DNA of 64,000 nt from positions 1 through 64,000 of the forward strand of contig JAOLYM010000004.1 in NCBI GenBank assembly GCA_028343435.1, written 5' to 3'. How positions within the stretch are numbered: the first letter of the stretch is position 1; each line of letters begins with the position of its first letter. The translations under genes were made by a program, and so were the position numbers. Of this stretch, positions 55,366-63,916 are shown piece by piece. Origin of the DNA: Candidatus Nitrosopelagicus sp. GTDB taxonomy: Archaea > Thermoproteota > Nitrososphaeria > Nitrososphaerales > Nitrosopumilaceae. The notes under the pieces are model-generated. The model searched no databases. It saw only the letters and a program-made list of their open reading frames with translations, and was not told where the DNA came from.

Positions 55366-55918
55366 AAAAGAAGCAATGAAGATAATATTAGATCAAATTG
55401 CTTTATCACCAATTATATCTGCAAATGGATTCATGAGTAGAGATTTATTTGAACTAAAAGAAAAAATTTCTAATTTCTATATGATAGGTTCTATGGGATT
55501 GGCATCTTCAATTGGACTTGGTGTTGCATTAAAAAACCCTAGAAAAAAAATTTATGTTTTTGATGGTGATGGAAATATTTTGATGAACTTAGGTTCATTA
55601 GTCACAACTGGATATTTGTGCCCTAAGAACCTAATTCATATTATTTTTGATAATAATAGTCATGAATCTACTGGTGGTCAACCTACTGCATCAAATGAAA
55701 TAGAATTATCTAAGTTTGGTCAAGTCTGTAATTACAAAGTATTTACTATAACAGACAAAACTTCTCTAAAAAATTGTTTCAAAAAAATTAAAAAAATTAA
55801 CCAATCTGTAATGATTGTAATAAAAATTTCAAAAAGTGATGTTAGAAGTCATCGTGTATCATTAAAACCTGAATTTATTAAAAAAAGATTTATGAATTCA
55901 CTCAAATTAAAAAAATGA
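55358..55918 (+). CDS. Phosphonopyruvate decarboxylase, beta (C-terminal) subunit
   Basis: The 186-residue protein is the diphosphate-binding half: GSMGLASSIGLGVAL, the thiamine motif GDGNILMNLGSLVTTGY and FDNNSHESTGGQPTAS. It overlaps the alpha gene by 8 bp, so the two chains are made together. Many bacterial enzymes are one chain; here the split is natural rather than a frameshift, since both halves have complete domain edges and proper starts. Confidence 0.88.
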   Translation: MIRKEAMKIILDQIALSPIISANGFMSRDLFELKEKISNFYMIGSMGLASSIGLGVALKNPRKKIYVFDGDGNILMNLGSLVTTGYLCPKNLIHIIFDNNSHESTGGQPTASNEIELSKFGQVCNYKVFTITDKTSLKNCFKKIKKINQSVMIVIKISKSDVRSHRVSLKPEFIKKRFMNSLKLKK

Positions 55919-56664
55919 AAGCAATTATCATCGCAGCAGGAATTGGTTCGCGATTAGGTGATTTAACAAAAGATTTACCTAAACCTTTGATTGATGTTAA
56001 TGGTAAATCTATTCTTGAAAGACAAATTGAACTTTTTAAAAAATTTGGAATTAATGAAATATTTATTATAACTGGTTACAAAAATGATAAAATTAAATTT
56101 AGTGATATCAATTGTGTTTATAATTCTGAATATCAACAAACAGAACAAATTGGAAGTTTAATGAAGGCAAGAAATGAAATATCTGGAGATGTAATAATTT
56201 CATTTGGGGATATTTTATTTGAAGAAAAAATTTTAGAAGAATTACTTGAAAATAAAGATGATTTTGTTTTGGTGAGTGATCCAAATTGGAAAAAATCATA
56301 TGAATCAAGACCTGATAATCCTCCTACGCAATCTGATTTCATTGCATTGAAAAATAATAAAATAATAAAATTTTTCAAAAATTCTTTAGAAATTGATAAT
56401 TCTTATTCTGTAGTTGAATTTATTGGATTAATGAAAATGTCTACCACGTCGTCTAATATTTTCTTACAGAAATATAATAATTTAGAAAAGTCTCATACTG
56501 GAAAGTTTCATTTTGCATCTAGTTTTATGAATGCAAAATTTATTGATTTTTTTGAAGAACTACGACTATCTGGAATTCAGATGTATACATTGAATGTTAA
56601 CGGTAAATGGTGTGAAATTGATACTATTCAAGATTTGGAAATTGCTAAAAAATTATTCATTTGA
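55915..56664 (+). CDS. Nucleotidyltransferase A (LicC/PntC-like), predicted phosphonate activation
   Basis: This 249-residue protein starts IIAAGIGSRLGDLTKDLPKP, the NTP-transferase signature, and has SFGDILFEE (metal Asp) and GKWCEIDTIQDLEIAKKL. The family includes CTP:phosphocholine and CTP:phosphonate cytidylyltransferases. It follows the decarboxylase with a 4-bp overlap, so the likely substrate is a phosphonate such as 2-hydroxyethylphosphonate. Its first 130 bp are nearly identical to those of the gene at 59452. Confidence 0.82.
   Translation: MKAIIIAAGIGSRLGDLTKDLPKPLIDVNGKSILERQIELFKKFGINEIFIITGYKNDKIKFSDINCVYNSEYQQTEQIGSLMKARNEISGDVIISFGDILFEEKILEELLENKDDFVLVSDPNWKKSYESRPDNPPTQSDFIALKNNKIIKFFKNSLEIDNSYSVVEFIGLMKMSTTSSNIFLQKYNNLEKSHTGKFHFASSFMNAKFIDFFEELRLSGIQMYTLNVNGKWCEIDTIQDLEIAKKLFI
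55933..56048 (+). repeat. 116-bp repeat, copy 1 (5' part of nucleotidyltransferase A)
   Basis: The stretch is identical, base for base, to 59470-59585. Outside it the two genes diverge quickly. It covers the nucleotide-binding loop. Confidence 0.95.
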
Positions 56665-56737
56665 TACTATTTTTTATCCATAATTTAGTTGAATTTCTGA
56701 ATATTGTTTATATATCCATCCTATCAAGGAAAGTTCT

Positions 56738-58855
56738 TTGAAAAATAATCGAAAACCATTGAAAATCTATTTGGGTGATCTTACTTATGAAACTGTAACA
56801 ATTTCTGCAGAATCCATGCCTCTGAATATCGGATTTGTTGCAGCCTACTGTAAAAAACAATTTGGAGATAATGTGGATCTAACTCTTTTCAAGTACATTG
56901 GTGATTTAGAAAAGGCAATCAAAGAAAATCCTCCTGATATATTGGCACTAAGTAATTACGTTTGGAACAGGAATCTAAGTTATGAAATGTTTTCTATAAT
57001 GTCTGAAAGAAATCCTGATACATTATTGGTATGGGGCGGTCCAAATTTCCCTATTGATCTTCCATCTCAAAGAAAATTCATGAAAAAATATTCAAAAATT
57101 GATGTTTATGTTCCTGTTGATGGGGAAGTTGGATTTTCTAATGTTGTTGAAAAAGCTTTACGTTCAAAATCTCATTCTGAAATAAGATCTACTGTAATAA
57201 CCGAACCAATTGATGGTTGTGTTACTAGAGGTGAAGATGATGAAATAAAATACACAATCCCAATAATTAGAATTAAAGAATTAGATGAAATCCCTTCTCC
57301 TTACACAACTGGGTTACTGGATAAATTTTTTGATGGAAAATTAACTCCAATGATGCAAACAAATCGTGGTTGTCCTTTCCATTGTACATTTTGTGCTGAT
57401 GGTAAAGATGAAGTTAATAAAGTTAATAGTTTTGGATTGGAACGTGTAATTGATGAACTAAATTATATTGCAAATCATAAACATGATAAAACCCATAATA
57501 TGATATTTAGTGATTTAAATTTTGGAATGTATCCTAGAGATAGGGATATATCTAAACATCTCGCTAAATTACAAACTGAATATAATTATCCTGATTTTAT
57601 CTATATTAGTACTGGAAAAAATCAAAAAGAAAAAATAATTGAAGCCATAAAAACACTAAAAGACTCAATGCCTTTGTGGATGTCTGTTCAATCTCTAGAT
57701 CAAACTGTTTTGAAAAATATTAGACGAGATAATATTAGTACTGATCAAATGTTAGCGTTACAACCTGCAATTAAAGATGCAGGATTACAAACAAGAGCTG
57801 AAGTCATACTTGGTTTACCTGGAGAAACTTATGAAAATCATATGAAAACATTAAGAGATTTGGTAAGTGCAAGAATGGATGAAATACAAGTTCATACCTG
57901 TATGATGTTAGATGGTTCAGAAATGGGTACTCCTGCTGAAAGAAAAAAGTGGGATTTACATACTAAATTCAGAATTTTACAACGTGATTTTGCAAAATTA
58001 AGTAACGGGAAAACAGTTCTTGAGTATGAAGAAGTTTCTGTTAGTTCCCCACATATGAGCTTTGAAGAATATGTTGATATGAGAATTTTAGCATTTGTAA
58101 CATATGTGACTAATCGTGGAACTGTCTATGATCCGATAATCAAATTTATGAGAGAGCAAAACTTGGATGTTTTTGATTATTTCTGCAAAATTAAAGATGA
58201 CATAAAAGATGCACCACCTTCAATTCAAGATATTTTTCAACGTTTCAAAGATTCAACAATAAATGAATTATGGGATTCACCAGAAGAAATCATTGAAAAT
58301 TATCAAAAAGATTCGGAATATCAAAAACTTCTAGATGGTAAAGAAGGAATTAATGTAATGTATAATTTCCTTGCAGAAGTAACAGCTGAATCAATGGATG
58401 ATTGGGCTGGATATATCTTAAAAATTGCACATGATTTCATTAAAAATTCTGAAAAAAAAGATATTGATTGGGAAGATAAGTTCAAAGACGTGTCAAATTT
58501 TTGTCGTGGAACTGCTCATAACACATTAGGCAAAAATAGAATGGAGACTAATCCTGTATTTGAATTCAAATATGATGTAATAAAATGGCTAACAAACACA
58601 AGTGATACTAATTTAGATAATTTCAAATTAACAAATTCTTATAATATTAGTTTTGAATTAACTGAAAAACAATTCAAATCTGTTCAAGATACTCTGAATA
58701 CGTATGGCGAAACTATGGTTGGAAAAAGTAAAGCACTTAGAATGATATCTAGTACTAATTTGTGGCGACATCCAATAATTCAAAAAAATATACAAAAATC
58801 TCCTACAATAAAAAATCCAGGTTCAATTGATAGTGTTTGGTATGATCAAGATTAA
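56738..58855 (+). CDS. B12-binding-type radical SAM protein
   Basis: The 705-residue protein has an N-terminal Rossmann-like cobalamin-type domain (residues 8-150, with [20 protein letters not shown] and GGPNFP), then the radical SAM motif C212-PFH-C216-TF-C219, [17 protein letters not shown] and a long C-terminal part (about 450-705) without recognised motifs. The DxHxxG base-off motif is not seen. Members are often methyltransferases or ring-forming enzymes. It lies 73 bp downstream of the phosphonate genes, same strand. The start is TTG; the stop overlaps the Nudix gene by 4 bp. Substrate unknown. Confidence 0.85.
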   Translation: MKNNRKPLKIYLGDLTYETVTISAESMPLNIGFVAAYCKKQFGDNVDLTLFKYIGDLEKAIKENPPDILALSNYVWNRNLSYEMFSIMSERNPDTLLVWGGPNFPIDLPSQRKFMKKYSKIDVYVPVDGEVGFSNVVEKALRSKSHSEIRSTVITEPIDGCVTRGEDDEIKYTIPIIRIKELDEIPSPYTTGLLDKFFDGKLTPMMQTNRGCPFHCTFCADGKDEVNKVNSFGLERVIDELNYIANHKHDKTHNMIFSDLNFGMYPRDRDISKHLAKLQTEYNYPDFIYISTGKNQKEKIIEAIKTLKDSMPLWMSVQSLDQTVLKNIRRDNISTDQMLALQPAIKDAGLQTRAEVILGLPGETYENHMKTLRDLVSARMDEIQVHTCMMLDGSEMGTPAERKKWDLHTKFRILQRDFAKLSNGKTVLEYEEVSVSSPHMSFEEYVDMRILAFVTYVTNRGTVYDPIIKFMREQNLDVFDYFCKIKDDIKDAPPSIQDIFQRFKDSTINELWDSPEEIIENYQKDSEYQKLLDGKEGINVMYNFLAEVTAESMDDWAGYILKIAHDFIKNSEKKDIDWEDKFKDVSNFCRGTAHNTLGKNRMETNPVFEFKYDVIKWLTNTSDTNLDNFKLTNSYNISFELTEKQFKSVQDTLNTYGETMVGKSKALRMISSTNLWRHPIIQKNIQKSPTIKNPGSIDSVWYDQD

Positions 58856-59367
58856 TCAGTTTTTTGTAATTCATAAGTTAACGCTGCACAAATAGTATAA
58901 GATCCCATAATTTTTCCATCTTTAATCATTTTAAGGAATTTTTTGAACTTCATTTTTTTCACAGAAAGTAATTCTCCTTCTTCTAAATTTGGCTCAGTAA
59001 TTTTTATTAAATCCGTTGCTACATAGCAATCAATAATTTGTGTGTTATATCCTAGCTTAGGATAAAATTTCATTAAATGTTTAATTTTTCCTGCTTTGTA
59101 TCCTGTTTCTTCTAATAGTTCTCGTTTAATTGCTTTCAACGGGGTTTCACCTTTATCCACATTTCCTGCTGGAATTTCTAATACATATCCCATTGGGAAT
59201 CTAAATTCTTTCACTAAAATAATATCATCTTTTTCTAATGCAAGAACTGCAACTGCATTTCCCTGTTCTACCATTTCATGTTTAATTTTAATTCTTACCC
59301 GATTTGTTTCAAAATCTAGAACATCAATATTTTTTCCTTTAAATTTTAACTTTTTTTTAATATTCAT
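58852..59367 (-). CDS. Nudix hydrolase (ADP-ribose pyrophosphatase-like)
   Basis: The 171-residue protein has a complete Nudix box (G-x5-E-x7-REUxEExGU: from [14 protein letters not shown] to RELLEETGY) and the upstream beta segment [19 protein letters not shown] of ADP-ribose/sugar-nucleotide pyrophosphatases. It could control levels of a nucleotide-sugar or nucleotide-phosphonate. The gene sits between two phosphonate-island genes on the opposite strand. Confidence 0.9.
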   Translation of the reverse strand: MNIKKKLKFKGKNIDVLDFETNRVRIKIKHEMVEQGNAVAVLALEKDDIILVKEFRFPMGYVLEIPAGNVDKGETPLKAIKRELLEETGYKAGKIKHLMKFYPKLGYNTQIIDCYVATDLIKITEPNLEEGELLSVKKMKFKKFLKMIKDGKIMGSYTICAALTYELQKTD

Positions 59368-59451
59368 TTCTATAAAATAACCTCACAACAAAGTGATTTA
59401 ATCATTCGCCTATATCTCAAGTTATATTATTCAGGCTATTATTATTACCAT

Positions 59452-60207
59452 ATGAAAGCAATTATAGTTGCAGCAGGAATTGGTTCGCGATTAGGTGATT
59501 TAACAAAAGATTTACCTAAACCTTTGATTGATGTTAATGGTAAATCTATTCTTGAAAGACAAATTGAACTTTTTAAAAAATTTGGTATTGATGATATAAT
59601 TATCATTCGAGGTCCTCATAAAAATAAATTTAATTTTGAACAAGTTACATATGTTGATGATGTTGATACTGCTAAACATGATCTATTAGGTTCACTAATG
59701 ACTGCAAAAAAAGAAATGTTTGATGATATAATAATTTCTTATGGAGATATAATTTTTGATGAAAATATATTATCTCAACTTTTTAATTCCACTGAAGATA
59801 CAAGTCTTGCAATTGATTATAATTGGGAAAAAAATTATAATAATAAATCTAATGATCTATTAAACAAGGTTTCAGTTGTAACTTTGGAAAATAACTTTAT
59901 TACTAATATTGGATATTATGAAAATTTTAAAACTTATGAAAATGTAGTTTTTGGTGAATTTATTGGACTCATGAAATTATCTAAATCATCTGCATTGAAT
60001 TTTATACAAAAATATAATATTCTTCAAGAAAATCATGTTGGTAAATTTCATGATTCACCGTCAATACATTTTGGTATTATAACTGATATGATTAATGAAT
60101 TACTAAAAGATGGAATAAAATTCACATCGACTAAAATATCTGGAAAATGGTGTGAAATTGATACTCCAAAAGATTTAGAACTTGCCAAAAAATTATTTAT
60201 AATTTAA
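59452..60207 (+). CDS. Nucleotidyltransferase B (paralogue of the 55915 gene)
   Basis: The 251-residue protein begins with the same NTP-binding sequence as paralogue A, has SYGDIIFDE as metal site and GKWCEIDTPKDLELAKKL at the end. The middle part differs strongly (DYNWEKNYNNKSNDLLNK), so acceptor choice is probably different. ATG is at 59452. The stop overlaps the convergent sulfatase-fold gene by 4 bp. A phosphonate or phosphorylated alcohol is the likely acceptor. Confidence 0.8.
   Translation: MKAIIVAAGIGSRLGDLTKDLPKPLIDVNGKSILERQIELFKKFGIDDIIIIRGPHKNKFNFEQVTYVDDVDTAKHDLLGSLMTAKKEMFDDIIISYGDIIFDENILSQLFNSTEDTSLAIDYNWEKNYNNKSNDLLNKVSVVTLENNFITNIGYYENFKTYENVVFGEFIGLMKLSKSSALNFIQKYNILQENHVGKFHDSPSIHFGIITDMINELLKDGIKFTSTKISGKWCEIDTPKDLELAKKLFII
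59470..59585 (+). repeat. 116-bp repeat, copy 2 (5' part of nucleotidyltransferase B)
   Basis: Identical over 116 bases to 55933-56048 in the paralogous gene 3.5 kb upstream, in the same orientation and reading frame. This suggests gene conversion or a recent partial duplication. Confidence 0.95.
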
Positions 60208-61406
60208 GGACTTACCAAGCCTCTTTTAGACAAAGGTATTTCATCGTCATCTTTAGTTCTGTATTCTAAATTTTTCTCAAGGTTTTTCCATAATTCTTCT
60301 TTAATTGGAATATCTTTGTCTATAAGATTTTTATTTTCTTCAGGATCATTTTTCAAATCATAAAGTTCTTTTGTATTGTTATGTTCATTGTAGATCAATT
60401 TCCATTCTGATATTCTAATAGATTTTGTATTGGGTTTTTTTGGCGGTGCATTACTATTCAGTGGATTTGCTGTTTCCGAAAAAACATATCGTTCTTTATA
60501 ATTTCCATTTTTTATTCCATCCAATAATGATATACCATCCATTTTTTCATACAATTCATCAGGATCAATTTTTAAATCATCTAATATTGTTGGAATAAAA
60601 TCAACATGACTAACTTGTTGTGTAAATTCTTGTGATGGTAAATTTGGTGAATTATAATTTGCAAATGTTTTGATTGTATAATCATAACAATAACTTCCAT
60701 ACGCTCTTTCCCCAACTTTTTCGCCAATACTAATCCCATGATCAGAAATTACTAAAACTATTGAATTTTTAAATAAACCCAAGTCTTTTATTTTTTGATA
60801 AATTCTCTCTAAATATTTTTCAGCCTTTTCAAATAAATTATCGTATCTTTGATTATTTTTTGATTTATTTTCAAAATACTCTTCATTAAAATTATTGTAA
60901 ACTTTTAAAACTTGATCTCTAATTCCTGTATGAATTCCACTATAATGTAAATACAAGAAAAAATTTTTTTTATTAGAATTTTTTTCTTTCATCTTTTCTA
61001 AAAGATCAATATGTCTTGACTCTAAATCTACATCACTTTCATCATATACTTCGTAAACATCAAAATTTTTTCTTGGTAATACAAGATCTGATATTAAATC
61101 TGCACATGTATAGTAATCATTTTCATGTAAATAATCTACAAGTGTTTTGAAATTCTGTGCTTTGAATCTACTAGAATGCCAATAACTATAACAACCATTT
61201 CGATTTCCATATGAACCACTGATGAGTGCATGTATTGACGAGTTTGTATATGGTGCATAAGTAATCGATTGAGAAAAAAATATCGAATTATCACTAAATT
61301 TTTTTATTATTGATGATTTTCTTCCACGATCTAATCTCCCACCGTCTACACATACGATAATGACATTTTTGTTCAATATGTCTTCGATTTCAAATATGTA
61401 TATCAT
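60204..61406 (-). CDS. Sulfatase-fold (alkaline phosphatase superfamily) protein B, variant active site
   Basis: This 400-residue protein has VIIVCVDGGRLDRGR (metal Asp21), VISDHGISIGEKVGE and the ending LYDLKNDPEENKNL. At the nucleophile position it has T54 in APYTNSSIHA instead of the formylglycine Cys/Ser-x-Pro-x-Arg. Thr nucleophiles are used by phosphoethanolamine transferases of this superfamily, so phospho- or phosphonate-ester transfer is possible. Together with protein A it flanks the phosphonate genes. Confidence 0.76.
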   Translation of the reverse strand: MIYIFEIEDILNKNVIIVCVDGGRLDRGRKSSIIKKFSDNSIFFSQSITYAPYTNSSIHALISGSYGNRNGCYSYWHSSRFKAQNFKTLVDYLHENDYYTCADLISDLVLPRKNFDVYEVYDESDVDLESRHIDLLEKMKEKNSNKKNFFLYLHYSGIHTGIRDQVLKVYNNFNEEYFENKSKNNQRYDNLFEKAEKYLERIYQKIKDLGLFKNSIVLVISDHGISIGEKVGERAYGSYCYDYTIKTFANYNSPNLPSQEFTQQVSHVDFIPTILDDLKIDPDELYEKMDGISLLDGIKNGNYKERYVFSETANPLNSNAPPKKPNTKSIRISEWKLIYNEHNNTKELYDLKNDPEENKNLIDKDIPIKEELWKNLEKNLEYRTKDDDEIPLSKRGLVSP

Positions 61407-61460
61407 TTTTGCTAATTTATTCTAGGTTTGACTAAAATATCCACTACTTGGATGCTAATC

Positions 61461-61740
61461 ATGAGTAGTAAATTAACTCAAATAATTGATGATCAAAATC
61501 TTTCTTGGGATAAATCGTTAATTAATTCTAAAGAAAATTTTTTATTTCTTGAAGTATGTCAACAATAGATAAAATTTTGGAATATGTTTTTTATTAACAT
61601 CTGAAAATCCCAATGAATTTGATTTTCTAAAAAATGAAATTCTTAATTCTGAGTGTGGATTTTTTATAATTGATAGAATAATTTTAAAAATCTCTGATTT
61701 TTCAGCAAAATCTAGTCTTCATCCATCAATGCAAATTAAG
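61461..61740 (+). pseudogene. Decayed copy of the TauD-like oxygenase N-terminus
   Basis: From ATG 61461 a short frame (SSKLTQIIDDQNLSWDKSL) ends at TAG 61566-61568. After a +1 shift, from about 61600, the text continues as NEFDFLKNEILNSECGFFII. Both parts align with the first 80 residues of the oxygenase encoded next door at 61835 (ISDDNLAWKKSL, and NDFPILEHEIL...GFFILD). The copy is shifted, stopped and truncated. The rest of the 61407-61834 gap holds only an AT-rich promoter: a TATA-like ATAATATAC at 61802 and GGAG at 61827. Confidence 0.75.
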
Positions 61741-61834
61741 ATTAAATTTTTTTTCACAAAAGTATTTTTGTTTATTGTTATATGAGAATTACTTCTTAAG
61801 GATAATATACGTGATGTAAATTAAACGGAGATAT

Positions 61835-62764
61835 ATGGAAATTCTTCAAAATTTAATTTCTGATGATAATTTAGCTTGGAAAAAATCATTAGACGAACAT
61901 ACTGATAGTTTTTTAATAAAATTATCACATGATAGTATTTTAGAATTAGAAAAGAAAAAAGATAATCTTCAATCCTCCAAAATTAATGATTTTCCTATTT
62001 TAGAACATGAAATTTTAAAATTAGAAGAATCATATTTAATTCAAGGAAATGGATTTTTTATTTTAGATGGATCTTGTTTAGAAAATTTTTCTAATGAAAA
62101 TGTAAAAGAAATTTTTAGAATAATCTCAACTTGTTTTGGTCAATTATATGTTCAAAATATCAAAAACGAAAAATTTGTTACAATTACGGATGAAGGTAAA
62201 TCTATGAAAACAGGTGGGAGATATCATCAAACAAAAGAAGGTGGTTCTTTTCACACAGATAGTCCTCAATGGAGTAAAGTTCCAGATTTTGTTGGACTTT
62301 TATGTATTAGACCTGCAAAAATTGGTGGAATAAGCAAATTTGTTAGCGTATACACAATACACAATCAAATTTTAAAATTAAATCCAGATTTTTTAAAATT
62401 GCTTTACAAAAAATTTCATTTTGATAAAAGAAATGAATTCAAGGAAAATGAATCTCCTACAACATTTGAACCAATCTTCAAGTATGAAGATAATGAACTA
62501 AAGTTTAGATATCTTCGAAATTATATTAATGATGGACAAAAAATCGTAAACCAACCATTGTCTTCTGACCAAAATCATGTTTTAGATCAATTAGATAAAG
62601 CTATTCATGATGAAAATTTTTCGGTAAGTTATAATCTTTCTCAATATGATATGACATTTTTTAATAATCATCGAATTATTCATGGAAGAACAAGTTTTGA
62701 AGACTTTGTCGAATCTGATAAAAAAAGATACATGGTACGAGTTTGGATAAAAAATAATCGTTAG
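61835..62764 (+). CDS. TauD/clavaminate synthase-like Fe(II)/2-oxoglutarate oxygenase
   Basis: The 309-residue protein has the iron facial triad HTD at H140/D142 (GSFHTDSPQW) and distal H283 in HRIIHGRTSF, with Arg298/302 after it for 2-oxoglutarate. The HGRxSF ending is typical of the TauD/GBBH group. The substrate is unknown, but in this island a hydroxylation of a phosphonate or its carrier is likely. GGAG lies 4 bases before the ATG. A decayed copy lies directly upstream. Confidence 0.85.
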   Translation: MEILQNLISDDNLAWKKSLDEHTDSFLIKLSHDSILELEKKKDNLQSSKINDFPILEHEILKLEESYLIQGNGFFILDGSCLENFSNENVKEIFRIISTCFGQLYVQNIKNEKFVTITDEGKSMKTGGRYHQTKEGGSFHTDSPQWSKVPDFVGLLCIRPAKIGGISKFVSVYTIHNQILKLNPDFLKLLYKKFHFDKRNEFKENESPTTFEPIFKYEDNELKFRYLRNYINDGQKIVNQPLSSDQNHVLDQLDKAIHDENFSVSYNLSQYDMTFFNNHRIIHGRTSFEDFVESDKKRYMVRVWIKNNR

Positions 62765-62818
62765 ATTAGATTTCTTTCATTAGTATCTTTTAAATGAAAA
62801 AAAACTCTAAAATTCTAT

Positions 62819-63916
62819 ATGAATTTCAAAATTTTTTTCCTTCTCGTATTTGTATTCATTGCTGTATTCATATCTGGATTTTTTGTAAGCACGTACGATC
62901 TTTTTCCAATTTCTTCTCTTAAATCACTCTATATTGATAACTATTCTGAAAACCCTATTTTTGAGAATGATGTTAATTCATTAATTCGCGTGGTTGATAT
63001 TTCGTCAAAAAATGAAATAAAACAGAATTTTATCAAACATATCTGGAAGCAAAAAATTCCTACCACATCTGAATCCCTGATAATTGAAAATAACATAATT
63101 GATACACGTTATTCAAATCTTCAGAATCTTAATTCAATTGATAAATTAACGATTGAGATGGAATATGGCGTAAACTCAATTGCTTATCATTTTACACCAA
63201 TTGAGAATAATGGAAAATTAATCATATATCATCAAGGCCACCGCGGCGATTTTTTTGAAGGAAAAAATACAATAGAATATTTTTTAAAACATAATTTTTC
63301 AGTAGTTGCATTTTCTATGCCATTAGTAGGAATGAACTCTCAACCTATAATTGAGCATCCTACTTTTGGAAATTTCAAAATTCAATCTCATAATCAATTA
63401 GAATTTCTAGAAAGTGAAGATTTTAGTCCAATCAAATTTTTTGTCGAACCAATAATTGTAGTAATGAATTATTTTGATAATGATTATGATTTTAATTCTT
63501 ATCATATGGTTGGTATTTCTGGTGGTGGTTGGACCACAGTAATTGTCTCTGCAATTGACGAACGTATTGTTGAAAGTTATTCTATAGCAGGGTCATATCC
63601 TATATTTTTAAGAAGTGCTCCTGAAAATGTTGGTGATTATGAACAACATAATTCTGATTTGTATGAAATTGCTAATTATTTAGATCTCTATGTAATGGCA
63701 TCTACTGGGCAAGATAGAAAATTCATACAAATTTTCAATAAATATGATCCATGCTGTTTTTCAGGTACTAGCTTTGATGCATATGAAGAAAATATTAAAA
63801 ATATTGTAAGTAATATTGGAACTGGTTATTTTGATATTTTTTTGGATGATACTCACAAAGAACACATTATTTCAGAAAATTCGTTAGAAATAATAATTAA
63901 TGAAATCAAAAACTGA
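62819..63916 (+). CDS. Membrane-anchored alpha/beta-hydrolase-like protein
   Basis: The 365-residue protein has an N-terminal anchor (residues 3-24), then an alpha/beta-hydrolase-like domain: LIIYHQGHRGD (oxyanion strand), nucleophile S234 in VGISGGGWT, and a histidine-rich end (DDTHKEH). It probably cleaves an ester outside the cell. The post-anchor segment FPISSLKSLYIDNY resembles that of the pentapeptide protein at 48624. The next gene starts in its TGATG overlap. Confidence 0.72.
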   Translation: MNFKIFFLLVFVFIAVFISGFFVSTYDLFPISSLKSLYIDNYSENPIFENDVNSLIRVVDISSKNEIKQNFIKHIWKQKIPTTSESLIIENNIIDTRYSNLQNLNSIDKLTIEMEYGVNSIAYHFTPIENNGKLIIYHQGHRGDFFEGKNTIEYFLKHNFSVVAFSMPLVGMNSQPIIEHPTFGNFKIQSHNQLEFLESEDFSPIKFFVEPIIVVMNYFDNDYDFNSYHMVGISGGGWTTVIVSAIDERIVESYSIAGSYPIFLRSAPENVGDYEQHNSDLYEIANYLDLYVMASTGQDRKFIQIFNKYDPCCFSGTSFDAYEENIKNIVSNIGTGYFDIFLDDTHKEHIISENSLEIIINEIKN

